Positions 7,272-14,716 are shown, numbered from the stretch's first letter. The stretch: DNA of 15,040 nucleotides from an uncultured Clostridia bacterium (GCA_905235695.1 CAJOMW010000012.1:1-15040), one strand, 5' to 3'. A program made the numbers and translations. Notes: a model not told the origin generated them from the sequence alone.

Positions 7272-7282
7272 ACATAAGTTCT
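7269..7282 (-). promoter_or_regulatory. Candidate LexA (SOS) box upstream of lexA
   Basis: The minus strand reads AGAACTTATGTTTG. It matches the Firmicute SOS consensus CGAAC-N4-GTTYG at the GAAC and GTTTG halves, with the outer C replaced by A. It overlaps the first three bases of the -35, so bound LexA would block RNA polymerase. This fits autoregulation of lexA and, if transcription continues, SOS control of ftsK and the hydrolase. Confidence 0.75.
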
Positions 7283-7305
7283 AAATTTAACACTATATTA
7301 ACATA

Positions 7306-8538
7306 TTATTTACCCATCTGCGAATTTTCGGCAAAATTCTCGCCGTTTTTTCTTTTAGAAAGCAGCATTAGGAACAAAACAGCCGCAACGATGACAAGCG
7401 GGAATACTATGCCTACGGAAAGCCCTGCCTTTACCGACGGTTCGCCGTCCGCAGAGAGTGCCGACGCCGCCCTTGCGATAGCCTCCGGGCCGGAAAAGCA
7501 TCCGACGTCTCCGCAAAGCGCAAGTATTGCGAACATCGAGGTTCCGCCCGATGGGTTCGTTTCGGCGGAAAGGCTGAGGACGCCCGGCCACATCGCTCCC
7601 ACCGAAAGTCCGCAGAGCGCACAGCCTGCAAGAGACAGATATGAGTACGGTATAAACGCCGTCATGGCATAGCTTACAATGCAGAGGATCCCCGATACGA
7701 GAAGGCATATTTTCATGTCAATCTTTTTGGTTATCTTGGCAAAAGCAACTCTCGAGATTCCCATGGCTATCGCAAAAGTACAAGGGCCGAGAAGGTCGGC
7801 GGTCTGCTTGGTGACGCCGAGCTCCGTCTCTGCGAAATACGACGCCCACTGCGCCATCGACTGCTCAGCCGCGCCCGAGCACGCCATCAGTATCATGAAA
7901 AGCCACATTACCCCGGTTCTGAACAGAGCTGTCAGAGGCTTCTTTTCCTCGCCCTCGCAGAGCTGATTTATAGGCACGAATTTAAACAGAAAAAGTGCGG
8001 ATACCGGCAGCAGCGCCCATATAAGACATAGCACGCTCCAATTCTCTATTCCGGCAAATTTGAAGAACAGAGTGGAGACCACGGCTACGAGGACACAGCC
8101 CCAGCAGTAGAACGAGTGCATAAAGCTCATTGAGGACGCCTTTGCCTCGCTCGGGAGCGCTTCGGTTATAGGGCTGATAATGACCTCCATAAGGCCGCTG
8201 CCGACAGCGTAAGTAAACGCCGATATTATGAGCCCGATAAAGGCGCTCGGAAGTATCTTCGGCAAAAATGCAAGGAATACAAGTCCCGCTGCCGCAAAGA
8301 CATGCGACGCCATGACAATCCGCCTGTATCCTATTCTGTCGGCAAACTTTGCGCCGATAAAATCAACGAATATCTGAACGCCGAAGTTCATTACTATGAG
8401 AAAAGCAAGCTGGTCGAGAGTAAGTCCGAACTCTCTTTGGAATGTTACGAAGAGGAGCGAGGTAAGGTTGTTTATTACCGCGCTCGTTATATAAGAAAGA
8501 TAGCAGGCTATCGCCGTATGTTTATATGTGAGTTTCAT
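7306..8538 (-). CDS. Major facilitator superfamily transporter
   Basis: The protein has 410 residues, which is usual for MFS, with about twelve hydrophobic segments and a short charged central loop near 195-205 (CEGEEKK). An MFS A-motif, GAKFADRIGYRR, lies at 62-73 between helices 2 and 3. General layout resembles sugar/fucose-permease-like carriers, but the substrate cannot be read from sequence. There is no in-frame alternative start close upstream. AAAGGA is separated from the ATG by a stable hairpin (8548-8577), which is unusual. It follows ymdB by 61 bp and ends only about 24 bp from the lexA operator with no terminator visible, so its transcripts may run into lexA. Nearby nagA would allow an amino-sugar link, but that is weak inference. 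Confidence 0.9.
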   Translation of the reverse strand: MKLTYKHTAIACYLSYITSAVINNLTSLLFVTFQREFGLTLDQLAFLIVMNFGVQIFVDFIGAKFADRIGYRRIVMASHVFAAAGLVFLAFLPKILPSAFIGLIISAFTYAVGSGLMEVIISPITEALPSEAKASSMSFMHSFYCWGCVLVAVVSTLFFKFAGIENWSVLCLIWALLPVSALFLFKFVPINQLCEGEEKKPLTALFRTGVMWLFMILMACSGAAEQSMAQWASYFAETELGVTKQTADLLGPCTFAIAMGISRVAFAKITKKIDMKICLLVSGILCIVSYAMTAFIPYSYLSLAGCALCGLSVGAMWPGVLSLSAETNPSGGTSMFAILALCGDVGCFSGPEAIARAASALSADGEPSVKAGLSVGIVFPLVIVAAVLFLMLLSKRKNGENFAENSQMGK

Positions 8539-8583
8539 TTTACAATGCGGCGCACGGGAGATTTTCCCGACACGCCGTCCTTT
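8536..8583 (-). promoter_or_regulatory. Hairpin-spaced ribosome binding site of the MFS gene
   Basis: On the minus strand AAAGGA (8583-8578) is followed at once by a hairpin. CGGCGTG (8577-8571) pairs with CGCGCCG-side bases 8554-8548 (two G-U pairs), then, after one bulged base at 8570, CGGGA (8569-8565) pairs with TCCCG (8559-8555) around a 5-base loop. Nine bases then lead to the ATG at 8538. Linear spacing is 39 bases, far too long for a Shine-Dalgarno; folding reduces it to about 9, a normal distance. Confidence 0.55.
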
Positions 8584-8599
8584 CGTAAGATATACGCCT

Positions 8600-9394
8600 T
8601 TACGCCTCGATAATGTTTATTGCCTTTGCGTCTACGGTTTTATGTGTTTTTTCGTCTACGTCAAACCAGGCGGCGTTGAACATCATCCTGCCGCCTGCCT
8701 CCTCAAAGCGCACCGGCATTTTCGTGAGAAATTTTTCGAGCACGCACTCGTTTTTCACCCCGATGACCGAATCGTACGCACCCGTCATCCCTACGTCGGT
8801 TATAAAGCCCGTCCCGGAGGGGAGTATCTTTATATCGCTCGTCTGAACGTGGGTGTGCGTGCCGAAAAGGACGGATATCCTTCCGTCGAGGTATTTCGCC
8901 AAAGCCGCCTTTTCGCTGGTAGCCTCGGCGTGAAAATCTATCACTGCTATATCATATTCATCTGCTCTTTTTTTGATAATGTCGTCAGCTGCCTCGAAGG
9001 GCGAATAAAAGGAATCATACATATATACGTTTCCTATGAGCGATATAACCAGCACCCTCGTTCCGGATACGTCCGATATATGGTACCCTTCCCCCGGGCA
9101 AAGCGCCGGATAGTTTGCAGGTCTTAGCACAAGCTCGTTATTTTCTATATAATGCCTCATCTCGTGCTTGTTCCAGATGTGATTTCCGCTCGTTATCACG
9201 TCGGCTCCCGAAGCTATGAGCGCCTCGGCGGTGTCCTTGTCAAGCCCGTTGCCCTTTGCGGCGTTTTCGCCGTTGAGCACGGTAAAATCTATATTGTACT
9301 GCTTTCTGATGCTCCATAGATTTTTTCTTATATATTCCGTTCCGCCGACGCCGACTACGTCTCCTACCGTAAGAATCCTCAATTTTATGTCCAT
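8600..9394 (-). CDS. ymdB: YmdB-family metallophosphodiesterase
   Basis: The 264-residue protein matches the YmdB family (TIGR00282 type), dimetal phosphodiesterases that in Bacillus hydrolyse 2',3'-cyclic nucleotides and affect biofilm or sporulation choices. Metal and catalytic residues are visible: D12 (GDVVG), E43 (NGENAA), N71-H72 (SGNHIW), H155 (DFHAEATSEK), and H180/H182 (GTHTHVQT). Counting from a TTG at 9382 (codon 5) would make these D8, E39, N67 and H68, the numbering I recall for B. subtilis YmdB. The AAAGGA directly touches the ATG at 9394, so that ATG is poorly placed and the TTG start (12 bases away) is a serious alternative. It lies 127 bp after the DUF5711 gene and 61 bp before the MFS gene. 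Confidence 0.93.
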   Translation of the reverse strand: MDIKLRILTVGDVVGVGGTEYIRKNLWSIRKQYNIDFTVLNGENAAKGNGLDKDTAEALIASGADVITSGNHIWNKHEMRHYIENNELVLRPANYPALCPGEGYHISDVSGTRVLVISLIGNVYMYDSFYSPFEAADDIIKKRADEYDIAVIDFHAEATSEKAALAKYLDGRISVLFGTHTHVQTSDIKILPSGTGFITDVGMTGAYDSVIGVKNECVLEKFLTKMPVRFEEAGGRMMFNAAWFDVDEKTHKTVDAKAINIIEA

Positions 9395-9400
9395 TCCTTT
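9395..9400 (-). promoter_or_regulatory. Shine-Dalgarno AAAGGA of ymdB, abutting the ATG
   Basis: AAAGGA on the minus strand ends immediately before the ATG at 9394. Zero spacing argues against that ATG; the TTG at 9382-9380 is 12 bases away and gives the family-typical N-terminus MRILTVGD. Confidence 0.5.
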
Positions 9401-9437
9401 CTTTTTGCGGCAAAGCTCTGTGACGTGTTTTCATAAA

Positions 9438-9456
9438 TTTGCGCCGTCGGCGCAAA
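9438..9456. repeat. 8-bp inverted repeat downstream of DUF5711 gene
   Basis: TTTGCGCC (9438-9445) and GGCGCAAA (9449-9456) flank a 3-base centre. On the minus strand it is followed by TTTATG, a poor T-run, so it could be a weak terminator or processing stem between the DUF5711 gene and ymdB. Confidence 0.5.
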
Positions 9457-9476
9457 AGGCGCATAGCCTCTCGTGC

Positions 9477-9506
9477 CCGAAAAGCGTTTCGCTTTCGGAC
9501 TTTTTT
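9477..9506 (+). terminator. Terminator-like hairpin in antisense orientation
   Basis: CCGAAAAGCG (9477-9486) pairs with CGCTTTCGG (9490-9498), with one bulged A, and is followed after two bases by six Ts (9501-9506) on the plus strand. No plus-strand gene ends nearby; both flanking genes are on the minus strand. On the minus strand it is preceded, not followed, by the homopolymer run. Confidence 0.5.
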
Positions 9507-9521
9507 CTCCCGCAAGCGCCG

Positions 9522-10760
9522 TCAGTTTTTGCCCTTATCTTCTTCAAGCGAGCTCTCAAGAAGAGACGACAGCGAGCTTCTGTCCGCACTCTTGCTCGAG
9601 ACAAGCACGTATCTTCCGTATTGATCTGTCATTACCGCCTTGTACTGCACTCCGAGCGGCAGAGCTGCGAGCGACGTGGTTTCATTCGTCTCTGCGTCAA
9701 CGTCCAGCACCTCAAGCTCGTCGGTCTTAAGCAAATAAAGCGTATTTCCCGTATAATCTATATCTATTATCCTGCTCTGAGTCTTTTGCTCAAACATGAG
9801 CGATGTGCCGTAGTCGTAGGCTCTCAAGGTCATGGAGTTTCCGGCAAGGTTATCGCTCTCCGCTATCATCACGCAGTCTTTGTAGAGCCTGAAGAATTTT
9901 GCGTTGCTCTGATTGTACGCCCTCGTGCCTATCGGCTCAAGGTCTGCGCTGTACGACGAGAATGCGCCGTCGGACAGCATATATATCTTAGAGTCGTTAT
10001 CCGCATAGCCGACCTTCAGAGCGAGGGTATCCGCCGCTTCAAATGACGCCGTCTTTTCGCCGCTCGAGGTATCGTATACGGCTATCTCCGTGACAAACGC
10101 TCCGTTTTTATTGTATATCGCCGAGCAGACGACCTTTTGGCCGTTTGAGTTCAGATCGACGCTCGTCACGTATTTATCCGGGCTCATCCAGCGGAATATC
10201 TCTTTTCCGTCTCCGTCAAACACTATCACGCCCGAGCGGTAAGTCTTCTCGGAATTTACGACGGCAAAGTAGCCGATGTCGTTTATGCAGGCGGACTTTA
10301 TCTCATAATCGAGCGTCTTTTCAAGCAGCTTTGACACCGAGCTGTAAACGGCAAGATTCGTTCCCTCGGTATCGTAAACGAGTATGGTCTTTCCGTTTTT
10401 GGACGTGGTGAAGGCGGCGTTTGTGTATGCGTAGTTATAGCTGTACAGCTTGCTGCCGGCAAAGCCGTAGAGCGAGATCCCGGAGTTCGACACGACTGCA
10501 AGGTCGCTTCCTATCATCACAAAATCCGAGCTCTTATCTGTGCTTATGGTAACGGAGGTTTCGGACGGAGTTCTGTCGCTTCCCGACAGGTCTATTATCT
10601 GCGATACCTGGCGGACTATGTCCATAGTGATATTATCCCTTATAAAGCCTATACAGAAAGCCGAAAAGACGACGAGAAAGAGCAGCAGGGCGTACCTTGC
10701 TATCTTCAGCATCACCGACGCCCTTCTGTAATAGGTCGAATATCTGTGAGATTTCTGCAT
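9522..10760 (-). CDS. DUF5711-like membrane-anchored beta-propeller protein
   Basis: The 412-residue protein has a basic N-terminus, one transmembrane helix (about 18-42) and a long extracytoplasmic domain. That domain is built from repeating beta-strand units of the form VxxxDxxG(K)xxVxVYD, typical of a propeller (for example near 115-135, 180-200 and 215-240). This matches what I know as DUF5711 proteins from Clostridia, which have no established function. A Ser/acid-rich tail (about 392-412) ends the protein. A clear AAAGGAGG lies just upstream of the ATG. It starts 18 bp after the methyltransferase stop, so the two are probably co-transcribed. Surface sensing or scaffolding are guesses only. 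Confidence 0.8.
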   Translation of the reverse strand: MQKSHRYSTYYRRASVMLKIARYALLLFLVVFSAFCIGFIRDNITMDIVRQVSQIIDLSGSDRTPSETSVTISTDKSSDFVMIGSDLAVVSNSGISLYGFAGSKLYSYNYAYTNAAFTTSKNGKTILVYDTEGTNLAVYSSVSKLLEKTLDYEIKSACINDIGYFAVVNSEKTYRSGVIVFDGDGKEIFRWMSPDKYVTSVDLNSNGQKVVCSAIYNKNGAFVTEIAVYDTSSGEKTASFEAADTLALKVGYADNDSKIYMLSDGAFSSYSADLEPIGTRAYNQSNAKFFRLYKDCVMIAESDNLAGNSMTLRAYDYGTSLMFEQKTQSRIIDIDYTGNTLYLLKTDELEVLDVDAETNETTSLAALPLGVQYKAVMTDQYGRYVLVSSKSADRSSLSSLLESSLEEDKGKN

Positions 10761-10778
10761 AAGTCTCCTCCTTTGGCA

Positions 10779-11474
10779 TCACTTTCGACCGAGAAACTCC
10801 CCGACCGTATAAACGTCTGCCTTCATGCCTTCCGCCGCGTTTTTCATCGCCTTTATAACGCAAAGCTCGCTCTGCGTGCTGTTCTCCCTCGATCTGAAAA
10901 AGCATATATGCTTGACTTCAAATTTGTTTTCCCTCGCCGCCGCCATGAGCGCCGAGAGCCTGTCCGTGCGGTATACAATATATGCGCATCCGCCGGTTCT
11001 GAGCAGATAGAATGCCGCCGCAAACACGTCGCTTATGCTGCACAGCACCTCGTGCCGGGCAATGGTCTTGTAGTCGTCTTCGCACATCTTTCCGCTGTCC
11101 GTCCTCATGTACGGAGGGTTGCAGGTGACAAAGTCGAAGCTCTCGCCGCCGAATATGCTCCTGACGTTTTTTACGTCGCCGTTATACACGTCCACCCTGT
11201 CCGACAGATTGCTCTGCTCTGCGCTGAGTGCGCTCAGCTTTGCCGCATCTCCGTTTATTTCCAACATGCTTGCCCTCAGTCCTTTGAACTCATCGCAGAG
11301 CATGAGCGGTATTATCCCCGTGCCGGAGCAAAGGTCGCACATATTTTTGCCGTTAAGTCCGACGACCGTACTTTCTACATACTTTACCAGCAGTACGGCG
11401 TCCGTGCCGTAGCTGAAAACGCCGGGCTGCTGATATACTGTCAGTGTTTCTGTGACCTTTTCCGCCTTAGGCAT
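10779..11474 (-). CDS. TrmN6/YfiC-like tRNA (adenine-N6) methyltransferase
   Basis: The 231-residue protein is a class I SAM-dependent methyltransferase. Motif I DLCSGTG lies at 47-53, an acidic end of strand 2 at LEIN (71-74), and the N6-adenine motif NPPY at 119-122. The N-terminal QQPGVFSYGTDAVLL (15-29) is typical of the tRNA1(Val) adenine-37 methyltransferase family (TrmN6/YfiC; YabB in Bacillus). RNA is the expected substrate; the exact nucleotide is inferred from the family. AAGGAG precedes the ATG at good spacing. It is 92 bp after nagA and 18 bp before the DUF5711 gene. The YabB neighbours seen in Bacillus (GIY-YIG nuclease, RsmI) are not present in this window. Confidence 0.88.
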   Translation of the reverse strand: MPKAEKVTETLTVYQQPGVFSYGTDAVLLVKYVESTVVGLNGKNMCDLCSGTGIIPLMLCDEFKGLRASMLEINGDAAKLSALSAEQSNLSDRVDVYNGDVKNVRSIFGGESFDFVTCNPPYMRTDSGKMCEDDYKTIARHEVLCSISDVFAAAFYLLRTGGCAYIVYRTDRLSALMAAARENKFEVKHICFFRSRENSTQSELCVIKAMKNAAEGMKADVYTVGEFLGRK

Positions 11475-11566
11475 GGTGTGCTCCTTTCCCGTTTACTCTT
11501 ATGTTTGCTTTTCTGTGAAGAAGTCGGTGCCGCCGGGCATCTCCCTGATTTCCGGGTATTTGCCGT

Positions 11567-12700
11567 TTACAGCTGCTTTTCGCCGTTTACAAACGTCTGG
11601 ACTACCTTCAGCTCTTTGTCGACTACGACAAGATCCGCCCATTTTCCCGTCTCTATGCTTCCCGTCTCTTTGTCTATTCCGAGGGCTTTCGCAGGATTAA
11701 GCGACACCATCATAGACACTTCGTGCATAGGCACGCCGAGCGAGAGCAGATTTACAAATGCGGCGTAGATGGACCTTGCGCTTCCGGCAATCGTCTTTCC
11801 GTCCTCAAGCCATATCAGACCGTCCTTGATTATGCGGACAAGACCGTCTATCTCAAGTCTTCCCGAGGCAAGTCCCGCTCCGAACTCCGAGTCGCTTATT
11901 GCGGTGAAGCCCTTTGCTCCCTTTGCCTTATATATAAGCTCGACCGCCGCAGGGTGCAGATGCTTAAAGTCGCATATCACCTCGCAGCTCACCCTCTCGT
12001 CGGTAAGCGCCGCTCCGAGCACGCCCGGCTCACGGTGATTAAGCGCACGGCAGGCGTTGAAGGTGTGAGTCATTCTCGTCACTCCTGCGTCTATCCCACG
12101 CTTCATCTCGTCGTAGGAGGCGTCGGTATGTCCGGCAGATATATTTACTCCGCATTTAACGGCTTCTTTTATCACGTCTGCTGCGCCGCTAAGCTCAGGG
12201 GCGAGCGTCATTATCTTTAAGTGTCCCCTGCACACGTCGTAAAGGCGCTTGAAGTCGTCTACCGACGGAGGCACCATGTTTTCGGGGTTCATCGCGCCCT
12301 TTTTGAGGGGGTTGATGAAGGGACCTTCGGAGTGTATGCCGCCTATTTTGGCGCCGACGGTGCCGCTTTCAATATACGGCATGAGGTGATTTATCTGGGT
12401 TGTGAGATTTTTGACTGTTGACGATATCATAGTCGCCGCAACCGTCGTGACTCCCTCAGTGACCTCAAAGGCGGTTATCTTGTTTATATCCGAAACGGTG
12501 TCGGAATATATATGACCTGCCGCGCCGTGGGTGTGGCTGTCTATAAATCCCGCAAGCACTGTCATTCCGCTTGCATCGTACACCTCTTCTCCGGATTTTT
12601 CTATATTGTCCGCAATTTCTGCGATTTTTCCGTTTTCCGTTCTTATATCCTTTTTTACCTCGCCGCTTTCAAGGACGACGTTTCCGTTTTTGATTATCAT
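11567..12700 (-). CDS. nagA: N-acetylglucosamine-6-phosphate deacetylase
   Basis: The 377-residue protein is an amidohydrolase that removes acetate from GlcNAc-6-P in the cytoplasm, feeding amino-sugar catabolism or peptidoglycan recycling. Family marks are DSHTHG with H56 and H58, HSEGPFIN with metal ligand E125 (usually HLEGPF), AGHTDAS with H191, THTFNA with H212, and the catalytic aspartate D270 in ISDSE. Length is normal for NagA. AGAGG sits about 6 bases before the ATG. It begins 16 bp after the aminotransferase gene stops, so the two likely form one transcript. No nagB or phosphotransferase gene is visible in the window, so the source of substrate is unknown. Confidence 0.94.
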   Translation of the reverse strand: MIIKNGNVVLESGEVKKDIRTENGKIAEIADNIEKSGEEVYDASGMTVLAGFIDSHTHGAAGHIYSDTVSDINKITAFEVTEGVTTVAATMISSTVKNLTTQINHLMPYIESGTVGAKIGGIHSEGPFINPLKKGAMNPENMVPPSVDDFKRLYDVCRGHLKIMTLAPELSGAADVIKEAVKCGVNISAGHTDASYDEMKRGIDAGVTRMTHTFNACRALNHREPGVLGAALTDERVSCEVICDFKHLHPAAVELIYKAKGAKGFTAISDSEFGAGLASGRLEIDGLVRIIKDGLIWLEDGKTIAGSARSIYAAFVNLLSLGVPMHEVSMMVSLNPAKALGIDKETGSIETGKWADLVVVDKELKVVQTFVNGEKQL

Positions 12701-12716
12701 ACCGCACCTCTGCCTT

Positions 12717-13889
12717 TCAGTTTTCGATTATTCCGCTTCTGCCGACTATTTCTGCTATTTCGGCAAGCTCCTCAGCGCTCTTGACGAGCGCAAACCTCAC
12801 GTACCCTTCGCCTCTCGGGCCAAATGCGTTTCCGGGGTTGCAGATTATGCCCGTCTTTTCGATAAGCGCATTCCAGAACTCCATTGAAGTCTTGAAATTT
12901 TTGGGAATGGGCGCCCAGACGAACATCGTTCCCTTGGAATCGGGGACGTTCCAGCCTATCCTTCTGAAGCCGCCGCACAGTGCGTCTCGCCTTCTCTGAT
13001 ACTCTCTGCACTGCTCCTTTACGCACTCCGTGTCGCCGGTCAGCGCTGCTATTGCGCCGTACTGTATCGGAAGGAACATACCGAAATCGTAATGCGAGCG
13101 GATTATTTTTATCGCATTTATTATATTCTCGTTTCCTATTGCAAACGAGATCCTTGCACCTGTCGTATCAAACGACTTTGAGAGCGAGAAAAACTCTATT
13201 CCGACCTCTCTTGCGCCGGGGATCGACAGAAAAGAGTAGCCCTTTCTGCCGTCAAAGACGATGTCGCTGTATGCGTTGTCGTTTACTATATAAAAGTTGT
13301 ACTTATTTGCGTATTTTATCAGCTTCTCGTACATTTCGGGGGGAGCTACCGCGCCGCAGGGGTTTGACGGGTACGAGACGAGCATATACTTAGTCTTGTA
13401 GAGAATGTCCTCGGGTATGCTCTCTATGTCCGGGAGAAAGTCGTTCTCCTCGAGTAGTCCGTAGTGGTAAATCTTTGCCCCCGAGAGCTTTACGCCCGAT
13501 TCGAATACCGGATAACCGGGATCGGGCAGCAGAACGTAGTCGTCCCTCGTGCAAAGAGCAAGTCCGAGGTGCCCTATTCCGTCCTGAGAGCCGTTTACCG
13601 AGACTATCTCGTTTCTCTCTATATCTACGCCGAACCTCTTTTTGTAGTAGGCTATCAGTGCGTCCTGCATCTCGGGCAGATCCGTCAGCGCATATTTATA
13701 GTTTTCGGGCTTTGACGCCGCTTCGGACACTGCTTTTACTATGTGCGGCGGAGTCGGAAAATCCGGTGTGCCTATATAGAGGTTATATATTTTCTTTCCC
13801 TCGGCGAGCAGCTCGTCGCGCTTCTTTGTCAATACCTGAAATATACCTGCGTCGTTCTCGTTTACGAGGTCGGAAAAAGAGAATTTCAT
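12717..13889 (-). CDS. Class I/II PLP aminotransferase (DapL/PatA-like)
   Basis: The 390-residue protein is a fold-type I PLP enzyme. K238 in SLSKSF forms the Schiff base; N176 in SNPCGA, D204 and Y207 in NDNAYSDI, R246 in TGARIS and carboxylate-binding R365 in GYVRF are placed as expected. The DNAYSDI and GTPDFPTP motifs resemble LL-diaminopimelate or aspartate-type aminotransferases of Clostridia. Two family positions differ: Cys replaces the usual Thr in NPTG, and ARISF replaces the common WRIGF. Substrate is therefore uncertain; aspartate, LL-DAP and aromatic amino acids are candidates. AAAGGA lies 10 bases upstream of the ATG, and a strong promoter precedes it. It is the first gene of the minus-strand run with nagA. 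Confidence 0.88.
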   Translation of the reverse strand: MKFSFSDLVNENDAGIFQVLTKKRDELLAEGKKIYNLYIGTPDFPTPPHIVKAVSEAASKPENYKYALTDLPEMQDALIAYYKKRFGVDIERNEIVSVNGSQDGIGHLGLALCTRDDYVLLPDPGYPVFESGVKLSGAKIYHYGLLEENDFLPDIESIPEDILYKTKYMLVSYPSNPCGAVAPPEMYEKLIKYANKYNFYIVNDNAYSDIVFDGRKGYSFLSIPGAREVGIEFFSLSKSFDTTGARISFAIGNENIINAIKIIRSHYDFGMFLPIQYGAIAALTGDTECVKEQCREYQRRRDALCGGFRRIGWNVPDSKGTMFVWAPIPKNFKTSMEFWNALIEKTGIICNPGNAFGPRGEGYVRFALVKSAEELAEIAEIVGRSGIIEN

Positions 13890-13944
13890 ATCTTATCATT
13901 CCTTTCTCGCGGATAACCTTCCATTATCCTGTTATAACTTAATA

Positions 13945-13973
13945 ATTATACAATTTATACAGACTTTTTTCAA
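13945..13973 (-). promoter_or_regulatory. Aminotransferase promoter (-35 TTGAAA, 17 bp, -10 TATAAT)
   Basis: On the minus strand TTGAAA (13973-13968) and TATAAT (13950-13945) are separated by exactly 17 bp. The predicted start near 13938 gives a leader of about 50 bases. It faces away from the GNAT promoter 60 bp to the right. Confidence 0.85.
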
Positions 13974-14032
13974 GAGGTATTTGTAAACAACTTCAAAAAG
14001 CTCCAAAATGTGCAAAAAATAGATTTTTATTG

Positions 14033-14061
14033 TTGCAAACGGGTTTATTATATGTTATAAT
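14033..14061 (+). promoter_or_regulatory. GNAT gene promoter (-35 TTGCAA, 17 bp, -10 TATAAT)
   Basis: TTGCAA (14033-14038) and TATAAT (14056-14061) are 17 bp apart. A- and T-tracts at 14014-14032 just upstream of the -35 resemble an UP element. The predicted start is near 14068, giving a leader of about 29 bases that carries AAAGGAG (14083-14089). Confidence 0.75.
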
Positions 14062-14096
14062 TATTTGGAATAATTTTGCCGCAAAGGAGACAATAA

Positions 14097-14633
14097 GTGA
14101 GAATAGAATATCTTGACAAGGCAAAATACGAATATTTCGAGCTCGAATACGATTATATAACGAGCGAGCACTACAAGGTAACGGTCTCAGACGACAGCGA
14201 TGAGATGGGCGTTCGGTTTGAGCGTGAAAAATACGATTCTCCTCGCCGTGAGCACAATATCGACACGCTCTACCAGGACTACTGGCAGGATGCGGAGGCG
14301 TATGCGGCGTATGACGACGACGGAAGCGTGCTCGGCTACGTGGAGTTTGCCTTTTCGGAGTGGAACAACACGCTTCAGATGACGCAGCTTCTCGTTCTTC
14401 CAAGTAGCCGCGGAAAAGGTGTCGGCAAGGCGCTCTTTGAATTCGTCAAGGGGGTTGCGCTTGAGCGAGATTACAGGGTAATTCTGCTTGAGGCGCAGAA
14501 CTACAACACGCCTGCCATAGACTTTTACCGCGCCATGGGGTTTAAGTTTTGCGGAGCAAACCTTTACTTCTACTCCAACACGGATGTCGAAGATGACGAG
14601 GTCATGCTTCAAATGGCCTATCTTGTGGAGTAA
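14097..14633 (+). CDS. GNAT-family N-acetyltransferase
   Basis: The 178-residue protein has the acetyl-CoA motif RGKGVG at 105-110 after the strand TQLLVLP, and motif B NTPAIDFYRAMGF at 137-149 with Tyr144 as a possible general acid. The N-terminal half is acidic and unlike a standard GNAT motif C/D region. The tail (GANLYFYSNTDVEDDEVM) has a layout I associate with streptothricin-acetyltransferase-like GNATs, but the substrate is unproven. It starts with GTG, supported by AAAGGAG 7 bases upstream. It has its own promoter divergent from the aminotransferase. It appears monocistronic and is followed by repeat copy 3. Confidence 0.88.
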   Translation: MRIEYLDKAKYEYFELEYDYITSEHYKVTVSDDSDEMGVRFEREKYDSPRREHNIDTLYQDYWQDAEAYAAYDDDGSVLGYVEFAFSEWNNTLQMTQLLVLPSSRGKGVGKALFEFVKGVALERDYRVILLEAQNYNTPAIDFYRAMGFKFCGANLYFYSNTDVEDDEVMLQMAYLVE

Positions 14634-14644
14634 CGCAGTTACAC

Positions 14645-14716
14645 GTTACGTATCCCCAAAGTGCCATAGGCACTTTGGTAGCTGAACCCTTGCTTAGCAG
14701 AGCAACACAAAAGAAC
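14645..14716 (-). repeat. Dispersed repeat, copy 3, inverted
   Basis: The reverse complement reads GTTCTTTTGTGTTGCTCTGC and continues with the same core as copies 1 and 2, ending in the palindrome CCAAAGTGCC (14656-14665) / GGCACTTTGG (14669-14678) and GGGATACG. It lies between the GNAT and DUF554 genes, about 12 kb from the other copies. Confidence 0.75.

Noticed and set aside
9216..10046. Plus-strand open frame of 276 codons opposite ymdB and the DUF5711 gene
   Set aside because: It spans two well-supported minus-strand genes and their spacer, with composition typical of an antisense frame.
10746..11768. Plus-strand open frame of 340 codons opposite the methyltransferase
   Set aside because: It is an antisense shadow crossing a real intergenic gap and parts of three confirmed minus-strand genes.
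14656..14678. Repeat copy 3 palindrome as a terminator for the GNAT gene
   Set aside because: It is a good stem, but there is no T-run on either strand; it is better explained as part of the dispersed repeat.
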